Shown here: one piece after another, positions 1 to 7,716 of the stretch
Layout of the letters: each line of letters starts with the position of its first letter
Position numbering within the stretch: position 1 is the stretch's first letter
Assembly (NCBI GenBank): GCA_031266555.1
Contig: JAISAU010000002.1
Location: 1-64,000 of the forward strand
Source: Campylobacteraceae bacterium
Lineage (GTDB): Bacteria > Campylobacterota > Campylobacteria > Campylobacterales > Campylobacteraceae
Direction of reading: 5' to 3'
DNA: 64,000 bases
Notes under the pieces: generated by a model
Told to the model about the DNA's origin: nothing
What the model saw: the letters and a program-made list of their open reading frames with translations, nothing else
Databases searched by the model: none
Made by a program: the position numbers and the translations under genes

Positions 1-78
1 AGCCCGGCTGCGGTTTTTTGGAGCCCGAGGGGCCTTTAGGCCCCGAAGCGCATACAGGCCTGTTAGACGGCGTACTAC
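1..78 (-). other. attC-like recombination site, cut by the window edge
   Basis: This is the right part of a GC-rich palindromic site. It holds a hairpin at about 29-45 (GGGGCC/GGCCCC) and ends in the core GTTAGAC at 62-68, a perfect match to the integron core consensus GTTRRRY. Its outer arm, read as the reverse complement GTAGTACGCCGTCTAAC, matches the left arm of the next site at 413-429 (GTAGTATGCCGTCTAAC). That match is expected when both arms belong to one circular cassette opened by insertion. The left half lies outside the window. Confidence 0.6.
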
Positions 79-411
79 CGTTCCTCCTGCTTATCTTTTA
101 TACCATTTTTATATCTCTATTTCTATATCCTGAATATTTGCGGCGGCCAAGCCACCGGGGGTCGCATCAAGCGACCTCTGCCGGAATATTCTTTTAAAAT
201 TATTTATTCTCTGTTTTATTCCCAAAAAACACGGCGGTTAAACCGCCGGGGACCGTCTTTAGCGGTCCCAGCAGAAATATTTATATATTTGCGGTGAAGC
301 CGCATCCCATTATTAGTATTCATAATATAGATTTCTTATGGATTATTTTTTACTCCTATAATTACGGAATTAATTCTTCACTATTTCAGGATAATTTATA
401 TTTCCAGCTTA
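79..411. repeat. Non-coding cassette body with tandem double-hairpin units
   Basis: I see no convincing gene in this 330-base stretch. It holds repeated structured units. Unit 1 (about 135-190) has a GGCGG..CC.CC stem followed by GGTCGC..GCGACC. Unit 2 (about 231-285) has GGCGG..CCGCC followed by GGGACCG..CGGTCCC. Each ends in a similar AATATT stretch. A third, partial copy (GCGG..CCGC) lies at 291-304. The loops differ while the stems stay paired, which suggests selection for structure. An RNA or a single-stranded DNA structure is possible; the function is unknown. Confidence 0.5.
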
Positions 412-612
412 GGTAGTATGCCGTCTAACGTTCCGACTGTTTACGATGTTTTGGCGGCCCGAATAAGCAAACACGTAGTGTTTGCAGGGCCGACAAAATG
501 TGGATGGAGTGAGCCGTGGGAGTGGAGCGTAGCGGAACGACCTAGGCGAACGGAACCCCGAGCCGCCTACTGGCGGCGAAGCGTAAACAGTCCTGTTATG
601 TGCAGTTGCCCC
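412..612 (-). other. attC-like recombination site 1
   Basis: An imperfect palindrome of about 200 bp starts with the core GTCTAAC (423-429) and ends with GTTATGT (595-601). The inner arms GTTCCGACTGTTTACG and CGTAAACAGTCCTGTT pair with each other, and so do GGCGGCC and the GCCGCC further in. It is about 80% identical by eye to the site at 1350-1550. It lies just past the stop of the gene at 621-1250, as a cassette attC should. Spacing, arms and core fit integron 59-base-element architecture, although the site is long for an attC. Confidence 0.7.
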
Positions 613-620
613 GTACCCCA

Positions 621-1250
621 TTATTTTATTAATACATTTTTTAAATTATTATTTAAGAATCTATTTATTAACGAACCATCAGAACTTACCTTTGTTCCAT
701 CTTCTTCAAAATATGATTGTATATATTGCGGACACCTATTCGCTGTTCCATAAAATCTTTTTAATAATTCAATTTTATTTTCATATAATTTAATCGATAA
801 ATTTTCCGATAATTCCTTTTGCACATTTTTATATTTGTCTTTTTCAATATTATTTCCATTAAAAATCTCATTGTAATATTCCTCATTATCTTTTTCTGTT
901 TTTATTATATATTGATTTAACATTTTATCATCATTATATAAATCAATATACAAATAGTCAATCCAGCATGAAATATTTATCAATAATTCAAATAATTCAT
1001 TTATATTTTCTGCTATGCGTCCACAATCCCATTCTGAACTAAAAAAACCTATTGTATTATCTTCAAGTAAAATATATTCTCCTTCAGCGGCATTACAGCC
1101 AAATGCCATACCATTTATATTCCTAATAATCTCTCCATACATGTTTTTATTACGAGGGTTTTGATTATTTGGATAAATTTCAATATCACAAAGATATACT
1201 ATTTTTTCAGCCAATATTTTATCACTTCTTATTATTTCAATTATGTTCAT
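621..1250 (-). CDS. Cassette protein, possible immunity protein (SUKH-like)
   Basis: This 209-residue acidic, soluble protein has no signal peptide or membrane segment. I chose the ATG at 1250 because GGAGGG sits at the right distance upstream; an earlier ATG at 1274 would include that ribosome-binding site in the coding region. The stretch around residues 40-90 (GMAFGCNAAEGEYILL, then FFSSEWDCGRIAENINELF) resembles the core of SMI1/KNR4-type immunity proteins, but I cannot assign the family firmly. The gene has its own consensus promoter at 1287-1316 and is followed by an attC-like site, so it is a complete one-gene cassette. Confidence 0.55.
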   Translation of the reverse strand: MNIIEIIRSDKILAEKIVYLCDIEIYPNNQNPRNKNMYGEIIRNINGMAFGCNAAEGEYILLEDNTIGFFSSEWDCGRIAENINELFELLINISCWIDYLYIDLYNDDKMLNQYIIKTEKDNEEYYNEIFNGNNIEKDKYKNVQKELSENLSIKLYENKIELLKRFYGTANRCPQYIQSYFEEDGTKVSSDGSLINRFLNNNLKNVLIK

Positions 1251-1286
1251 GATCAATCCCTCCAATTTATCCATTTAATATTTTTG

Positions 1287-1316
1287 ATTATATTTATTTT
1301 CCATATATTTTGTCAA
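1287..1316 (-). promoter_or_regulatory. Sigma70-type promoter of cassette gene 621-1250
   Basis: On the minus strand TTGACA (1311-1316) and TATAAT (1287-1292) are separated by 18 bases. Both hexamers are perfect matches to the consensus. The promoter lies between the attC-like site at 1350-1550 and the start codon, so it travels with the cassette. Confidence 0.75.
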
Positions 1317-1349
1317 TATTCTTTTTATTATTTTCTTCAACCATTTTTA

Positions 1350-1550
1350 GGTGCAATTGCACATAACGTTCCGGCTGTTTACGACGTTTTGGCGGCCCGG
1401 ATAAGGGCTTTGCGCAGCAAAGACCAAGGCCGACAAAATGTGGCGGAGGTTTTGCGTGGGAATGAGCGAAGCGATTGACCTAGCAAAACCGGAGCCCGAG
1501 CCGCCTACCGGCGGCGAAGCGTAAACAGTCCTGTTATGTGCAGTAGCGCC
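1350..1550 (-). other. attC-like recombination site 2
   Basis: This palindromic site of about 200 bp has cores ACATAAC (1361-1367) and GTTATGT (1533-1539). The outer arms GTGCAATTGCACATAAC and GTTATGTGCAGTAGC and the inner arms GCTGTTTACG and CGTAAACAG are paired. Its left outer arm matches the right outer arm of the site at 412-612 (shared GCAAYTGCACATAAC), which marks both as the ends of the cassette carrying the gene at 621-1250. It follows directly on the stop of the gene at 1565-2194. Confidence 0.7.
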
Positions 1551-1564
1551 GCATTTCCATTATT

Positions 1565-2194
1565 TTATATTTTCATTTCCTTCCATTCATTTTCTTCTAT
1601 TTTTTGTGATTCTATTAAAAAATATGTTTTATAATCTTCTGGTATTTTTTTCCCAATTATCAAGTCTTTATTCGGTTCTATATATTTTCCATATTTATAA
1701 CATAAATATAATCTTTCATTTAATTCCCCATACATTCCCATTGTATCCAATTGATTGTTTTCTATAATTTCTTTATCCTTTATTTTATCCAAATACTTTA
1801 CGGTCTCTAATTTCCAATTAACTAGACGTAAGTTTCCATTCATAACATGTGGTATTTCCAATTCATCTTCAGTTCCTTTATATATGGTAAATTTTTTCCA
1901 ATAAGCCGTTGGTTCAAAAGCCAAATGTTCCTTTTGGAGATATCTTTCACGAAGATCTATTAATGGTCTTATATTTATTTTAATTATGTTGCTTTTTTTG
2001 AAAAATATTTTTACTGGAGTTATATAACATAAAATATTATGATGACATAATTCAATTGTATTGAATTGTTTTATATTTTCACTAAAATAATTAAAAAATA
2101 CCAGTGTTCCATGTCCAATAGATTGAGCCAGCACAAACAGGCCTTTTCGAGTTTCTATTGCGTAAATACTGTTTTTTCTTATAATTTGTCCCAT
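1565..2194 (-). CDS. Cassette protein, Imm26-like immunity protein (tentative)
   Basis: This is a 209-residue soluble protein. Its first 75 residues (KGLFVLAQSIGHGTLVFF, then FFKKSNI) resemble Imm26-type immunity proteins, which open with a similar beta-rich barrel-like segment; the match is from memory and weak. The ATG at 2194 lies only seven bases after the -10 box of a perfect promoter, so the mRNA is probably leaderless or nearly so, and no Shine-Dalgarno sequence is visible. An attC-like site lies downstream at 1350-1550, making this a complete cassette. Confidence 0.5.
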   Translation of the reverse strand: MGQIIRKNSIYAIETRKGLFVLAQSIGHGTLVFFNYFSENIKQFNTIELCHHNILCYITPVKIFFKKSNIIKINIRPLIDLRERYLQKEHLAFEPTAYWKKFTIYKGTEDELEIPHVMNGNLRLVNWKLETVKYLDKIKDKEIIENNQLDTMGMYGELNERLYLCYKYGKYIEPNKDLIIGKKIPEDYKTYFLIESQKIEENEWKEMKI

Positions 2195-2200
2195 TTTTAT

Positions 2201-2229
2201 ATTATATTCTATAAATTTTATACTGTCAA
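2201..2229 (-). promoter_or_regulatory. Sigma70-type promoter of cassette gene 1565-2194
   Basis: On the minus strand TTGACA (2224-2229) and TATAAT (2201-2206) have a 17-base spacer, a full consensus promoter. The start codon at 2192-2194 falls at the expected transcription start, so translation of a leaderless message is likely. Confidence 0.75.
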
Positions 2230-2257
2230 TAAATTCTTTATAGTATTTTTAACCAAT

Positions 2258-2415
2258 TTTAGAGGCTATTGCGTATAATGTTCCGGCTGTTTATAACGAT
2301 TTGACAGCACGACAAAAAAAACATCATAGGTTTTTATGGCTTAGAGCGATATAGGCAAACACAGCCTGAGAGACTTTAAAAAAACATAGGCAGAACCCTA
2401 TTCAGCATACCTCAT
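2258..2415 (-). other. Degenerate attC-like site 3
   Basis: The left arm GGCTATTGCGTATAAT-GTTCCGGCTGTTTA keeps the inner motif of the two strong sites, but its core is GTATAAT rather than an AAC-ended core. The left outer arm matches the right outer arm of site 2 (shared GCTAYTGCRYATAAY), so it marks the head of the cassette at 1565-2194. The right half is poor in GC and its core has decayed. It may no longer recombine. Confidence 0.45.
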
Positions 2416-2449
2416 CTTCTTATTTTTATACTATTCATACGATATATTT

Positions 2450-2803
2450 TTATTTTTGCTTTAAATTTGGAAATTTTTTAATATCATCCGATGTGAACTT
2501 GATAGCAAACTGTTCAATATCGTCCAATGCGTCACTAACAAAACCGAACAATATTTTATCTTTTATTTTTTCGTTTAATACGGGTAAAACTTTTTCTTTG
2601 TCAATACAATTATGTATTCTTGCAATATGACCCAAACAAGTAATTGACAAACAAACTATATCCAAATATTCATTTTCTTCAATGTTTCTTAGGCATTCAT
2701 TTTGAATAAATTTCCAATCTTTATTATTGAATGTAATGTCCAATAAATTATTTGTAATATTTGTTACATGTTCTTCATTGTCTTTCGTTGTTTTTTGATA
2801 CAT
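2450..2803 (-). CDS. Cassette protein, helical-repeat immunity-like protein
   Basis: This 117-residue soluble protein is almost entirely helical in pattern. Residues 20-60 (LLDITFNNKDWKFIQNEC, then LSITCLGHIARIH) and 80-105 (SDALDDIEQFAIKF) resemble small HEAT-repeat-like proteins that often sit near polymorphic toxins. GAGG sits upstream of the ATG at 2803. It is bounded by degenerate palindromic sites at 2258-2415 and 2825-2968. The immunity role is inferred from the neighbourhood. Confidence 0.5.
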   Translation of the reverse strand: MYQKTTKDNEEHVTNITNNLLDITFNNKDWKFIQNECLRNIEENEYLDIVCLSITCLGHIARIHNCIDKEKVLPVLNEKIKDKILFGFVSDALDDIEQFAIKFTSDDIKKFPNLKQK

Positions 2804-2824
2804 AAGAACCTCGTTTTCTTAAAA

Positions 2825-2968
2825 TGGGTGGTAACCGCTTAGCATAATTTCCAGTTAATTTTAACCTAAGTTCGCATAAAGCTTCGGATATACACGATGG
2901 TTTGCAACCTAAACTGCTAAAATGGACACTGAAGTATTGCAGTCCCGCTATACGCCGTTTGCCAGTCT
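2825..2968 (-). other. Degenerate attC-like site 4
   Basis: This gene-free stretch between two cassette genes has arms around 2826-2850 and 2938-2965 (GGTAACCGCTTAGC and GCTATACGCCGTTTGCC) that are only partly complementary. Its position directly behind the stop of the gene at 2972-3430 is what I would expect of an attC. Sequence support alone is weak. Confidence 0.3.
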
Positions 2969-2971
2969 CCA

Positions 2972-3430
2972 TTATTTTATATTCGTAATATATTCTTCAA
3001 TAATATTTTCAAAATCAATTTCCGTTATTTTTGATTCGATATTTTTATTTATTTTATAACTTCTTTCTGCGAGATATAGTTGCTTTTGCAGGTTTTTGAT
3101 CATTATATCTTTGAAAGATTTATTTCTATGTCTAAATTTTCTATTGTACCACTCTTTATTTACAAAAAACCTTTTATCAATTTCCTCTACCAATCCAAGT
3201 TGGAGTAAATACCTAATGCTATTATTAAATTCGTCAAATCTCATAATTGAATGATTTAGATGATCCGTATATGCAATAATATTTTTTAATTCCGATCCTT
3301 TTATGCGTTCTTCCGTATCGATTATTGCACATAGCAATAGTGCATTTGTAAAATTATATATTTCAGCTTCATTTCTATTAAGATACCAACCGGCTTTTGC
3401 TAATAGTTTTTGTGCGTCTTGTTTATTCAT
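2972..3430 (-). CDS. Cassette protein of unknown function
   Basis: This 152-residue protein is basic and probably all-helical, with no signal peptide or membrane segment. Residues 1-100 (GWYLNRNEAEIYNFTNALLL, then RYLLQLGLVEEIDKRFFV) have the look of a winged-helix-type fold, but I do not recognise a family. The start is the ATG at 3430; there is no strong ribosome-binding site. It shares the minus orientation and small size of its neighbours, which suggests an immunity or toxin-related cassette gene. Confidence 0.45.
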   Translation of the reverse strand: MNKQDAQKLLAKAGWYLNRNEAEIYNFTNALLLCAIIDTEERIKGSELKNIIAYTDHLNHSIMRFDEFNNSIRYLLQLGLVEEIDKRFFVNKEWYNRKFRHRNKSFKDIMIKNLQKQLYLAERSYKINKNIESKITEIDFENIIEEYITNIK

Positions 3431-3475
3431 AATTTTTCAAATCGATAAGGCAGTGGATAACGTAGTTCATTATTT

Positions 3476-4108
3476 TTATTTTTTCCACCAATCTATATTT
3501 CCTATTTTTATTTTTTTGAGAATCTCATTTTCATATTCAAATTTATATTCAGTTTGCCCGTTCCAACCTTTTGAATATCTATAGACCTTGTTGATCATAT
3601 TATTCATATATTCATAAACTGTCGCAGACCAATTTTGCCCGTTATTTTGAACATTAATATCAAACTGTAAATTATTTTCAATGCCGCTTAGTGTGCCAGC
3701 AGAGATTAGTTTGTTCTTGAATGCCTTATCCATATAAATCCTCATTAAAAAATATTCTATTGTATTATTTTTATAATTATATATTTTATGATCTATTCCC
3801 GCTTTTATGGCATTTGATTTCTGTGTCATGAGCAATTTTTCGTTACATGAAAACCCGAAAGTAAAAGTATTTTCCTTTTTTAGCGCTTCATCAACAGAAG
3901 AAAATTTTAATATTTTGCCCTTCTTGAACTTATTCAATTCATGGAAAAATGGAATGGGCGAGTACATTTCATCTGTTGCAAATTTCCAGTTTTTTACACT
4001 ATGTTTTATCTCTTTAATTTCATTTTCATATAAACAAGTATCGGGATTCATTTTATCCTGTAAATATCGTTTTGTGTCTAAGATGTCTTTATTTTTCAAA
4101 ATATCCAT
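3476..4108 (-). CDS. Cassette protein of unknown function, immunity-like
   Basis: This is a 210-residue soluble protein rich in Lys, Asn and aromatic residues. GAGG lies seven bases before the ATG at 4108. It sits 27 bases behind the leucine-rich-repeat gene at 4136-4843 with no palindromic site between, so both may share one cassette and the promoter at 4854-4882. The C-terminal part (YRYSKGWNGQTEYKFEYENE, then IGNIDWWKK) has alternating aromatic and charged residues typical of beta strands. I do not recognise the family. Confidence 0.45.
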   Translation of the reverse strand: MDILKNKDILDTKRYLQDKMNPDTCLYENEIKEIKHSVKNWKFATDEMYSPIPFFHELNKFKKGKILKFSSVDEALKKENTFTFGFSCNEKLLMTQKSNAIKAGIDHKIYNYKNNTIEYFLMRIYMDKAFKNKLISAGTLSGIENNLQFDINVQNNGQNWSATVYEYMNNMINKVYRYSKGWNGQTEYKFEYENEILKKIKIGNIDWWKK

Positions 4109-4135
4109 AATTTCCTCATCGTTCCCAGTACTTCA

Positions 4136-4843
4136 TTAATATCCGTTTGTATATATATTTTTCCGAAACATTGTTAACTTCTTTTTCCCTTCTTCATTTA
4201 TTCTTTTACAATTTTCTATCCATAATCCTTTTATTCCTTTTAATTTATTCAACGCTGATATATCTTCTAGTTGTGATAAATTTCTTAACGATAAAAATTC
4301 CAGTAATTTATATTCTTCCAAGCCGTCTAATGATTTTATACTCCTACTCCATGTCAATTCAATCCGTGTGAGTTTATTCAACTCTCCAATAAACTTACAA
4401 TTTTCTTCCCAATTTATATGCCATAATCTTAATGATTTTAAGTTCTTTAATAATTCAAAAGAACATTCTTTATGCTTATGATTTTTACTATAAGAACAAT
4501 ATAAATATTCAAGCGATTTTAATTTATTATGATCCAAAGGAACATTATCATAATGGCTATAATGCAAATCTTTTAATTTTTTTAATTCGTAAATACCATC
4601 AACATTCGATTTTTTTGATAAAGGCGCCATAATTTCCAACGATTGTAATTCCGGCAACTTTTTTAACCATGAAAAATCAATAGTTACATATTTTTCAGTC
4701 CATTCAATACCGCAATACACCATTAATGACTTTATATCATTTTTAAGAGCGAACTTTATACCTTCATCAAATTCTTTTGGTTCAAGCTGTAGTTGCTTTC
4801 TATTTGGATATTCTACAACCTTAAATGACAATTTATCCTCCAT
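4136..4843 (-). CDS. Leucine-rich-repeat cassette protein, probable immunity protein
   Basis: This protein of about 235 residues is built from leucine-rich repeats: LPELQSLEIM, LKKLKDLHYS, LKSLEYLYCS, LKNLKSLRLW, LNKLTRIELT, YKLLEFLSLR and LKGIKGLWIE recur roughly every 22-25 residues. Such bacterial LRR proteins are frequent among immunity genes of polymorphic toxin systems. I start at the ATG at 4843 because a TTG at 4882 lies inside the -35 box of a clear promoter. The ATG is about ten bases after the -10 box, so the message is nearly leaderless. Confidence 0.6.
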   Translation of the reverse strand: MEDKLSFKVVEYPNRKQLQLEPKEFDEGIKFALKNDIKSLMVYCGIEWTEKYVTIDFSWLKKLPELQSLEIMAPLSKKSNVDGIYELKKLKDLHYSHYDNVPLDHNKLKSLEYLYCSYSKNHKHKECSFELLKNLKSLRLWHINWEENCKFIGELNKLTRIELTWSRSIKSLDGLEEYKLLEFLSLRNLSQLEDISALNKLKGIKGLWIENCKRINEEGKKKLTMFRKNIYTNGY

Positions 4844-4853
4844 AATTATTTTA

Positions 4854-4882
4854 ATAATACCGTTCAAAAATATTTTTGTCAA
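4854..4882 (-). promoter_or_regulatory. Sigma70-type promoter of the LRR cassette
   Basis: On the minus strand TTGACA (4877-4882) and TATTAT (4854-4859) have a 17-base spacer. It probably drives both 4136-4843 and 3476-4108. Confidence 0.7.
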
Positions 4883-4899
4883 CTATTTTACTCAAAAAT

Positions 4900-5000
4900 T
4901 CTTCGACTAATTTAAGGCGGTATTTCACATAAACCCTCGCTCGGTGTAGTCTCCAGACTGCGCTGAACAGGGATACATACTCTTTTATTTCATAAAGAAC
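4900..5000 (-). other. Cassette boundary with a short GC-rich hairpin, possible attC remnant
   Basis: The head motif AATTTAAGGCGG followed by TTTCACATAAA resembles the left arm of the better sites. A short hairpin follows (TAGTCTCCAGACTG). The element CGCTCGGTGTAGTCTCC has a relative at 9371-9390 (CGCTTGGCGTAGTCTCC), hinting at a second, shorter repeat family. The right arm is not clear. Confidence 0.35.
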
Positions 5001-5027
5001 AAAAAGCATATTAGCGACTATATTCTT

Positions 5028-5486
5028 TTATGCCAGCCACATTAACATATTCGCGGCGATCATCAGCATCGTGATGCCAATCGCATAGGTGAAGAAAAAG
5101 CGGCGTTTGCGCGCTGAGTTTAGCGAGTACCAATTTTGAGTTCTAGCCATAAACGGCCTGCCGTCAGTCAGAAAGTCCAGTACTGTCCCAAGCCCGCACA
5201 CCAAGCACATCGCCATGCTCACTCGTAACGCCAAAATCCACCAATCGTCCCCATAACCCTCAAACCAGCCGAACGCCATGCCCAGCAAACCGTAGGCGAT
5301 CACCACGCCAAACGCAAGAAAGCATACTATCCCGCCCCATCTGGCCGCCGTATACGCCGCCTGTGGCCAGGAGGCATAATCAAACATTGAGGGATCGCTC
5401 GGGCGACGCCTCCGAACCAGCTTGGACACCCACGACCAACCGCTGCCCGCAATCACAAGCACAATAATCAATGGTTCCCACATCAT
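5028..5486 (-). CDS. GC-rich cassette gene for a four-helix membrane protein
   Basis: This protein of about 150 residues has four hydrophobic segments: near residues 5-18 (LIIVLVIAGSGWSW), then VCFLAFGVVIAYGLLGMAFG, ILALRVSMAMCLVCGLG and FTYAIGITMLMIAANMLMW. A basic stretch (KLVRRRRP) follows the first. I prefer the ATG at 5486 (MMWEPL) to an upstream TTG at 5513. Base composition is far richer in GC than every neighbour, so it was probably acquired from a distant host. The family is unknown; an inner-membrane immunity protein is one possibility. Confidence 0.55.
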   Translation of the reverse strand: MMWEPLIIVLVIAGSGWSWVSKLVRRRRPSDPSMFDYASWPQAAYTAARWGGIVCFLAFGVVIAYGLLGMAFGWFEGYGDDWWILALRVSMAMCLVCGLGTVLDFLTDGRPFMARTQNWYSLNSARKRRFFFTYAIGITMLMIAANMLMWLA

Positions 5487-5517
5487 AAGTGATTTCTCTT
5501 TTCTTCTTTGCAATCAG

Positions 5518-5815
5518 TCACTTTTTAAACCTCTCTTCAAACTCTTTTTTTGGCATTACGTGAGTTAAATAGCTTATTGCATTATGTTCATACGCCTGTT
5601 GGGTAATGACGAGGTCGTATTCTTGATGGGTGGAATTTCTCTCCCGCTGTGGTTTTCTTCGCTTCAAATTTTTCAGTATTTTCTCGCTCAATTTTTTCTT
5701 GTCTCGCCAGCCATCCGCTTTCTTGCTTTGTAAACGCCAAACGTTTCGCATGCCGCCATGCCATCCGCCGCTACAGAAATGCCTTCTGCACGTCTTTTGA
5801 CCGTATTCCATATCA
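5518..5815 (-). pseudogene. Frameshifted cassette gene of unknown function
   Basis: Two overlapping frames make one sensible protein. The first frame, from the ATG at 5815, reads MIWNTVKRRAEGISVAADGM and on to KRMAGETRKN-stop. The other frame continues as KKLSEKILKNLKRRKPQRER and ends VMPKKEFEERFKK. They join at a six-base A run (minus strand, 5692-5697) where a one-base change restores about 98 residues. The protein is basic and helical. The stop is a few bases from the membrane-protein gene at 5028-5486 and both are GC-rich, so they probably came in on one cassette. I do not recognise the family. Confidence 0.5.
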
Positions 5816-5827
5816 TCTTCTTATAAA

Positions 5828-5990
5828 GTTTTACGGAGCAAAAGTATGCAAAATAATTAGTCGCATGGTAGTCCAAAGGGCTTTATTTTTACAACCACAT
5901 GTAGCGACCTGCAAAAAAACAGCCGCCTTCCGAATACTGTCGCCTACTCTGGCGACGAAGCATAAAACAGTTATGTTTTGCACGGTTTTG
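5828..5990 (-). other. attC-like site 5
   Basis: The left arm (GTATGCAAAATAATTAGTCG, about 5849-5868) and right arm (GCATAAAACAGTTATGTTTTGC) are partly complementary (TGCAAAACATAAC against TGCAAAATAA). Inner GTCGC and GCGAC stretches also pair. The right core is GTTATGT. It follows the stop of the DUF2262 gene at 6004-6801, the correct position for its attC. Confidence 0.5.
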
Positions 5991-6003
5991 GCTATTTAAT
6001 ATT

Positions 6004-6801
6004 CTATCCGGCAATGTTTGCACGTAATGGTCCTTTTTCAATATTTCCATTTACAACTATTGTATGTCCCCAAAATACATCTCCATCGTCTAAATAAAAT
6101 TCAAAATTATTCTTTAATGATATATTTATGCTATTTATTTCAATTTTTTCAATAAATTGCTCTATTGTAATCTCTTTTTCAGCTTCCTCAAGCCAATTTT
6201 CATTTTTCAATTTTAATAGTTTCTTTGCCGCGAATTCCTTTATTTTTTTATCCCATATTTTTTCTTCTTTAACAAGTTCATTCGCGATTACGAATACTTT
6301 ATCCAATCTTTTTCCGGTATAATTTTCTATGTCTAATTCTATATTTTCACCCAACCATTTTATTTCTCCAACATATAAATCAATCCTTTTATCAAGCGTA
6401 AATTCGCCTAATATTTTATCATTATATATTACGGGTTTTGTTTGTTCCGCCAATATTGCTTCCATCTCTTTATCTGTTTCTTTATTTTCAATGATTTCTA
6501 CAAATAAAAAATCGTTTCCATTTTGCCTAACTTTAAGCGAAATAATACTATTGGGTAAAATGATTTTTCTTAACTCTTTCAAATATTCGTCGTCGGCTTT
6601 TGAATACAAAAAATATTTACCCTTAAATATTCTATCAGAATCTGTTAATTTCCAAGCGGTTATACCGATACATGCATTCCATAATTTCATTTCTCCCCAG
6701 TTGGATCCTGAAAAGCCTGACGCGCCAGTAACAATTGTTACTTTTTGAATTTCCTTGTCAAATTTTTCATTAAACTCGAGAACTTCACTCGTTGTTTCCA
6801 T
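6004..6801 (-). CDS. DUF2262-type cassette protein, probable immunity protein
   Basis: This protein of about 265 residues has a C-terminal half that fits DUF2262: ILGEFTLDKRIDLYVGEIKW near residue 130 and FEFYLDDGDVFWGHTIVVNG near residue 235, the latter being the family's signature end. The N-terminal half (TASSGFSGSNWGE-like segment, then YFLYSKADDEYLKELRK) is a separate domain I cannot name. I chose the ATG at 6801 because GGAGG precedes it; the ATG at 6813 would overlap that site. DUF2262 proteins are often found among toxin-immunity clusters. No promoter of consensus quality is visible. Confidence 0.65.
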   Translation of the reverse strand: METTSEVLEFNEKFDKEIQKVTIVTGASGFSGSNWGEMKLWNACIGITAWKLTDSDRIFKGKYFLYSKADDEYLKELRKIILPNSIISLKVRQNGNDFLFVEIIENKETDKEMEAILAEQTKPVIYNDKILGEFTLDKRIDLYVGEIKWLGENIELDIENYTGKRLDKVFVIANELVKEEKIWDKKIKEFAAKKLLKLKNENWLEEAEKEITIEQFIEKIEINSINISLKNNFEFYLDDGDVFWGHTIVVNGNIEKGPLRANIAG

Positions 6802-6947
6802 TTTAACCTCCATTTCATTACTAACATGTACAACACAATTTGAACGATGGCGTCAGTCCTCCATCTCTGCAGAAAACTCCCTTAGCCCTTCAATCCATCA
6901 ATTCAACGATTTGAGTCTTATTTTGTATATTATAATGTAACATATAT

Positions 6948-7415
6948 TTATTTATATCCTATTACTCTTAAATATTCTTCAGTTTCTTCTAACTCAAATT
7001 TTCCGATTTTTGATATTATTTCTTTAATCTTATTTGTATCTTGATAAATAATTTTCGGCGTCATTAATCTACCAAATTTTCCGCCTTTCCAATATTTTAA
7101 AAACTCCAAATATTCGATTTCCCTATAATAACAAGCATCACCGCCGTCTAAAGAGTTATCTAATAATATTTTATCTATACATTCATTGTGCACATGTTTG
7201 CCATAATCAATACTTTGTAAATCTGTTGTGATAAAAATAAAGCAGGGATTAAAGAAATCACGAACCTCGCACAGTTTTACTATATCTATGTTTTCAAATA
7301 ACGTTAAAAATAATCTTTTCCATTTTGAGTTACTCATAAACCTATTTTCAAACGATGATATTTTTTTATTTACTAATTCATTTCTATCATATTTTTTAAC
7401 AATTCTTTTTTCCAT
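6948..7415 (-). CDS. DUF6678-like cassette protein (tentative)
   Basis: This is a 155-residue soluble protein. SNSKWKRLFLTLFE near residue 28, CYYREIEYLEF near residue 95 and the C-terminal GKFELEETEEYLRVIGYK recall DUF6678 proteins, which end in a similar GxFxxEETExGLxIxGY motif. The assignment is from memory of the motif pattern only. The ATG at 7415 overlaps the tail of a short broken reading frame upstream. The genomic setting suggests an immunity-type role. Confidence 0.5.
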   Translation of the reverse strand: MEKRIVKKYDRNELVNKKISSFENRFMSNSKWKRLFLTLFENIDIVKLCEVRDFFNPCFIFITTDLQSIDYGKHVHNECIDKILLDNSLDGGDACYYREIEYLEFLKYWKGGKFGRLMTPKIIYQDTNKIKEIISKIGKFELEETEEYLRVIGYK

Positions 7416-7462
7416 TATTTATTGCTCCATTTTCTTGAATATAATCTTCAAATAAATCTTTT

Positions 7463-7546
7463 TTATTTTTCTATATACAGACCGCCGGCATTTGGATAAT
7501 TATCCTTATCTATAATTAATTCAGCCAAATTCTTATAGTTTTTCAT
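7463..7546 (-). CDS. Short open frame with a strong ribosome-binding site, possibly a broken gene
   Basis: A 27-codon frame starts at the ATG at 7546, seven bases after a perfect AAGGAG (7554-7559), and reads MKNYKNLAELIIDKDNYPNA, then a stop after YIEK. Adding one base in the A-rich run near 7465 would extend it to about 50 codons (KKDLFEDYIQENGAIN). It either is a truncated small gene or serves as a leader coupled to the gene at 6948-7415. Confidence 0.35.
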   Translation of the reverse strand: MKNYKNLAELIIDKDNYPNAGGLYIEK

Positions 7547-7589
7547 TTTGTTTCTCCTTAAATTTATGAAAATATACTCTTTTATGCGA

Positions 7590-7712
7590 TAGTTTTGACT
7601 AAATTTTAGACACTATTGCGTATAATATTTCGGCTGTTTACGACGTTTGTAATTTGAACCGCTTACATGTAACAAAACGCGATAGTTCTATTGTGCGCCG
7701 TTTGTTTGTACT
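7590..7712 (-). other. attC-like site 6
   Basis: The left arm CACTATTGCGTATAATATTTCGGCTGTTTACGACG closely follows that of sites 1-3. The right arm (GCGATAGTTCTATTGTGCGCCG) pairs only in part. The middle contains one TACATGTA octamer. The site sits just past the stop of the SMI1/KNR4 gene at 7717-8400. The left core GTATAAT lacks the terminal C of the consensus. Confidence 0.45.
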
Positions 7713-7716
7713 TCTA

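Noticed and set aside
418-753. 111-codon plus-strand frame
   Set aside because: It reads through the attC-like site and antisense to the cassette gene at 621-1250; the GC-rich palindrome simply lacks stops.
2775-2972. 65-codon open frame between two cassette genes
   Set aside because: It runs through a degenerate palindromic site and has no ribosome-binding site; it is a chance frame.
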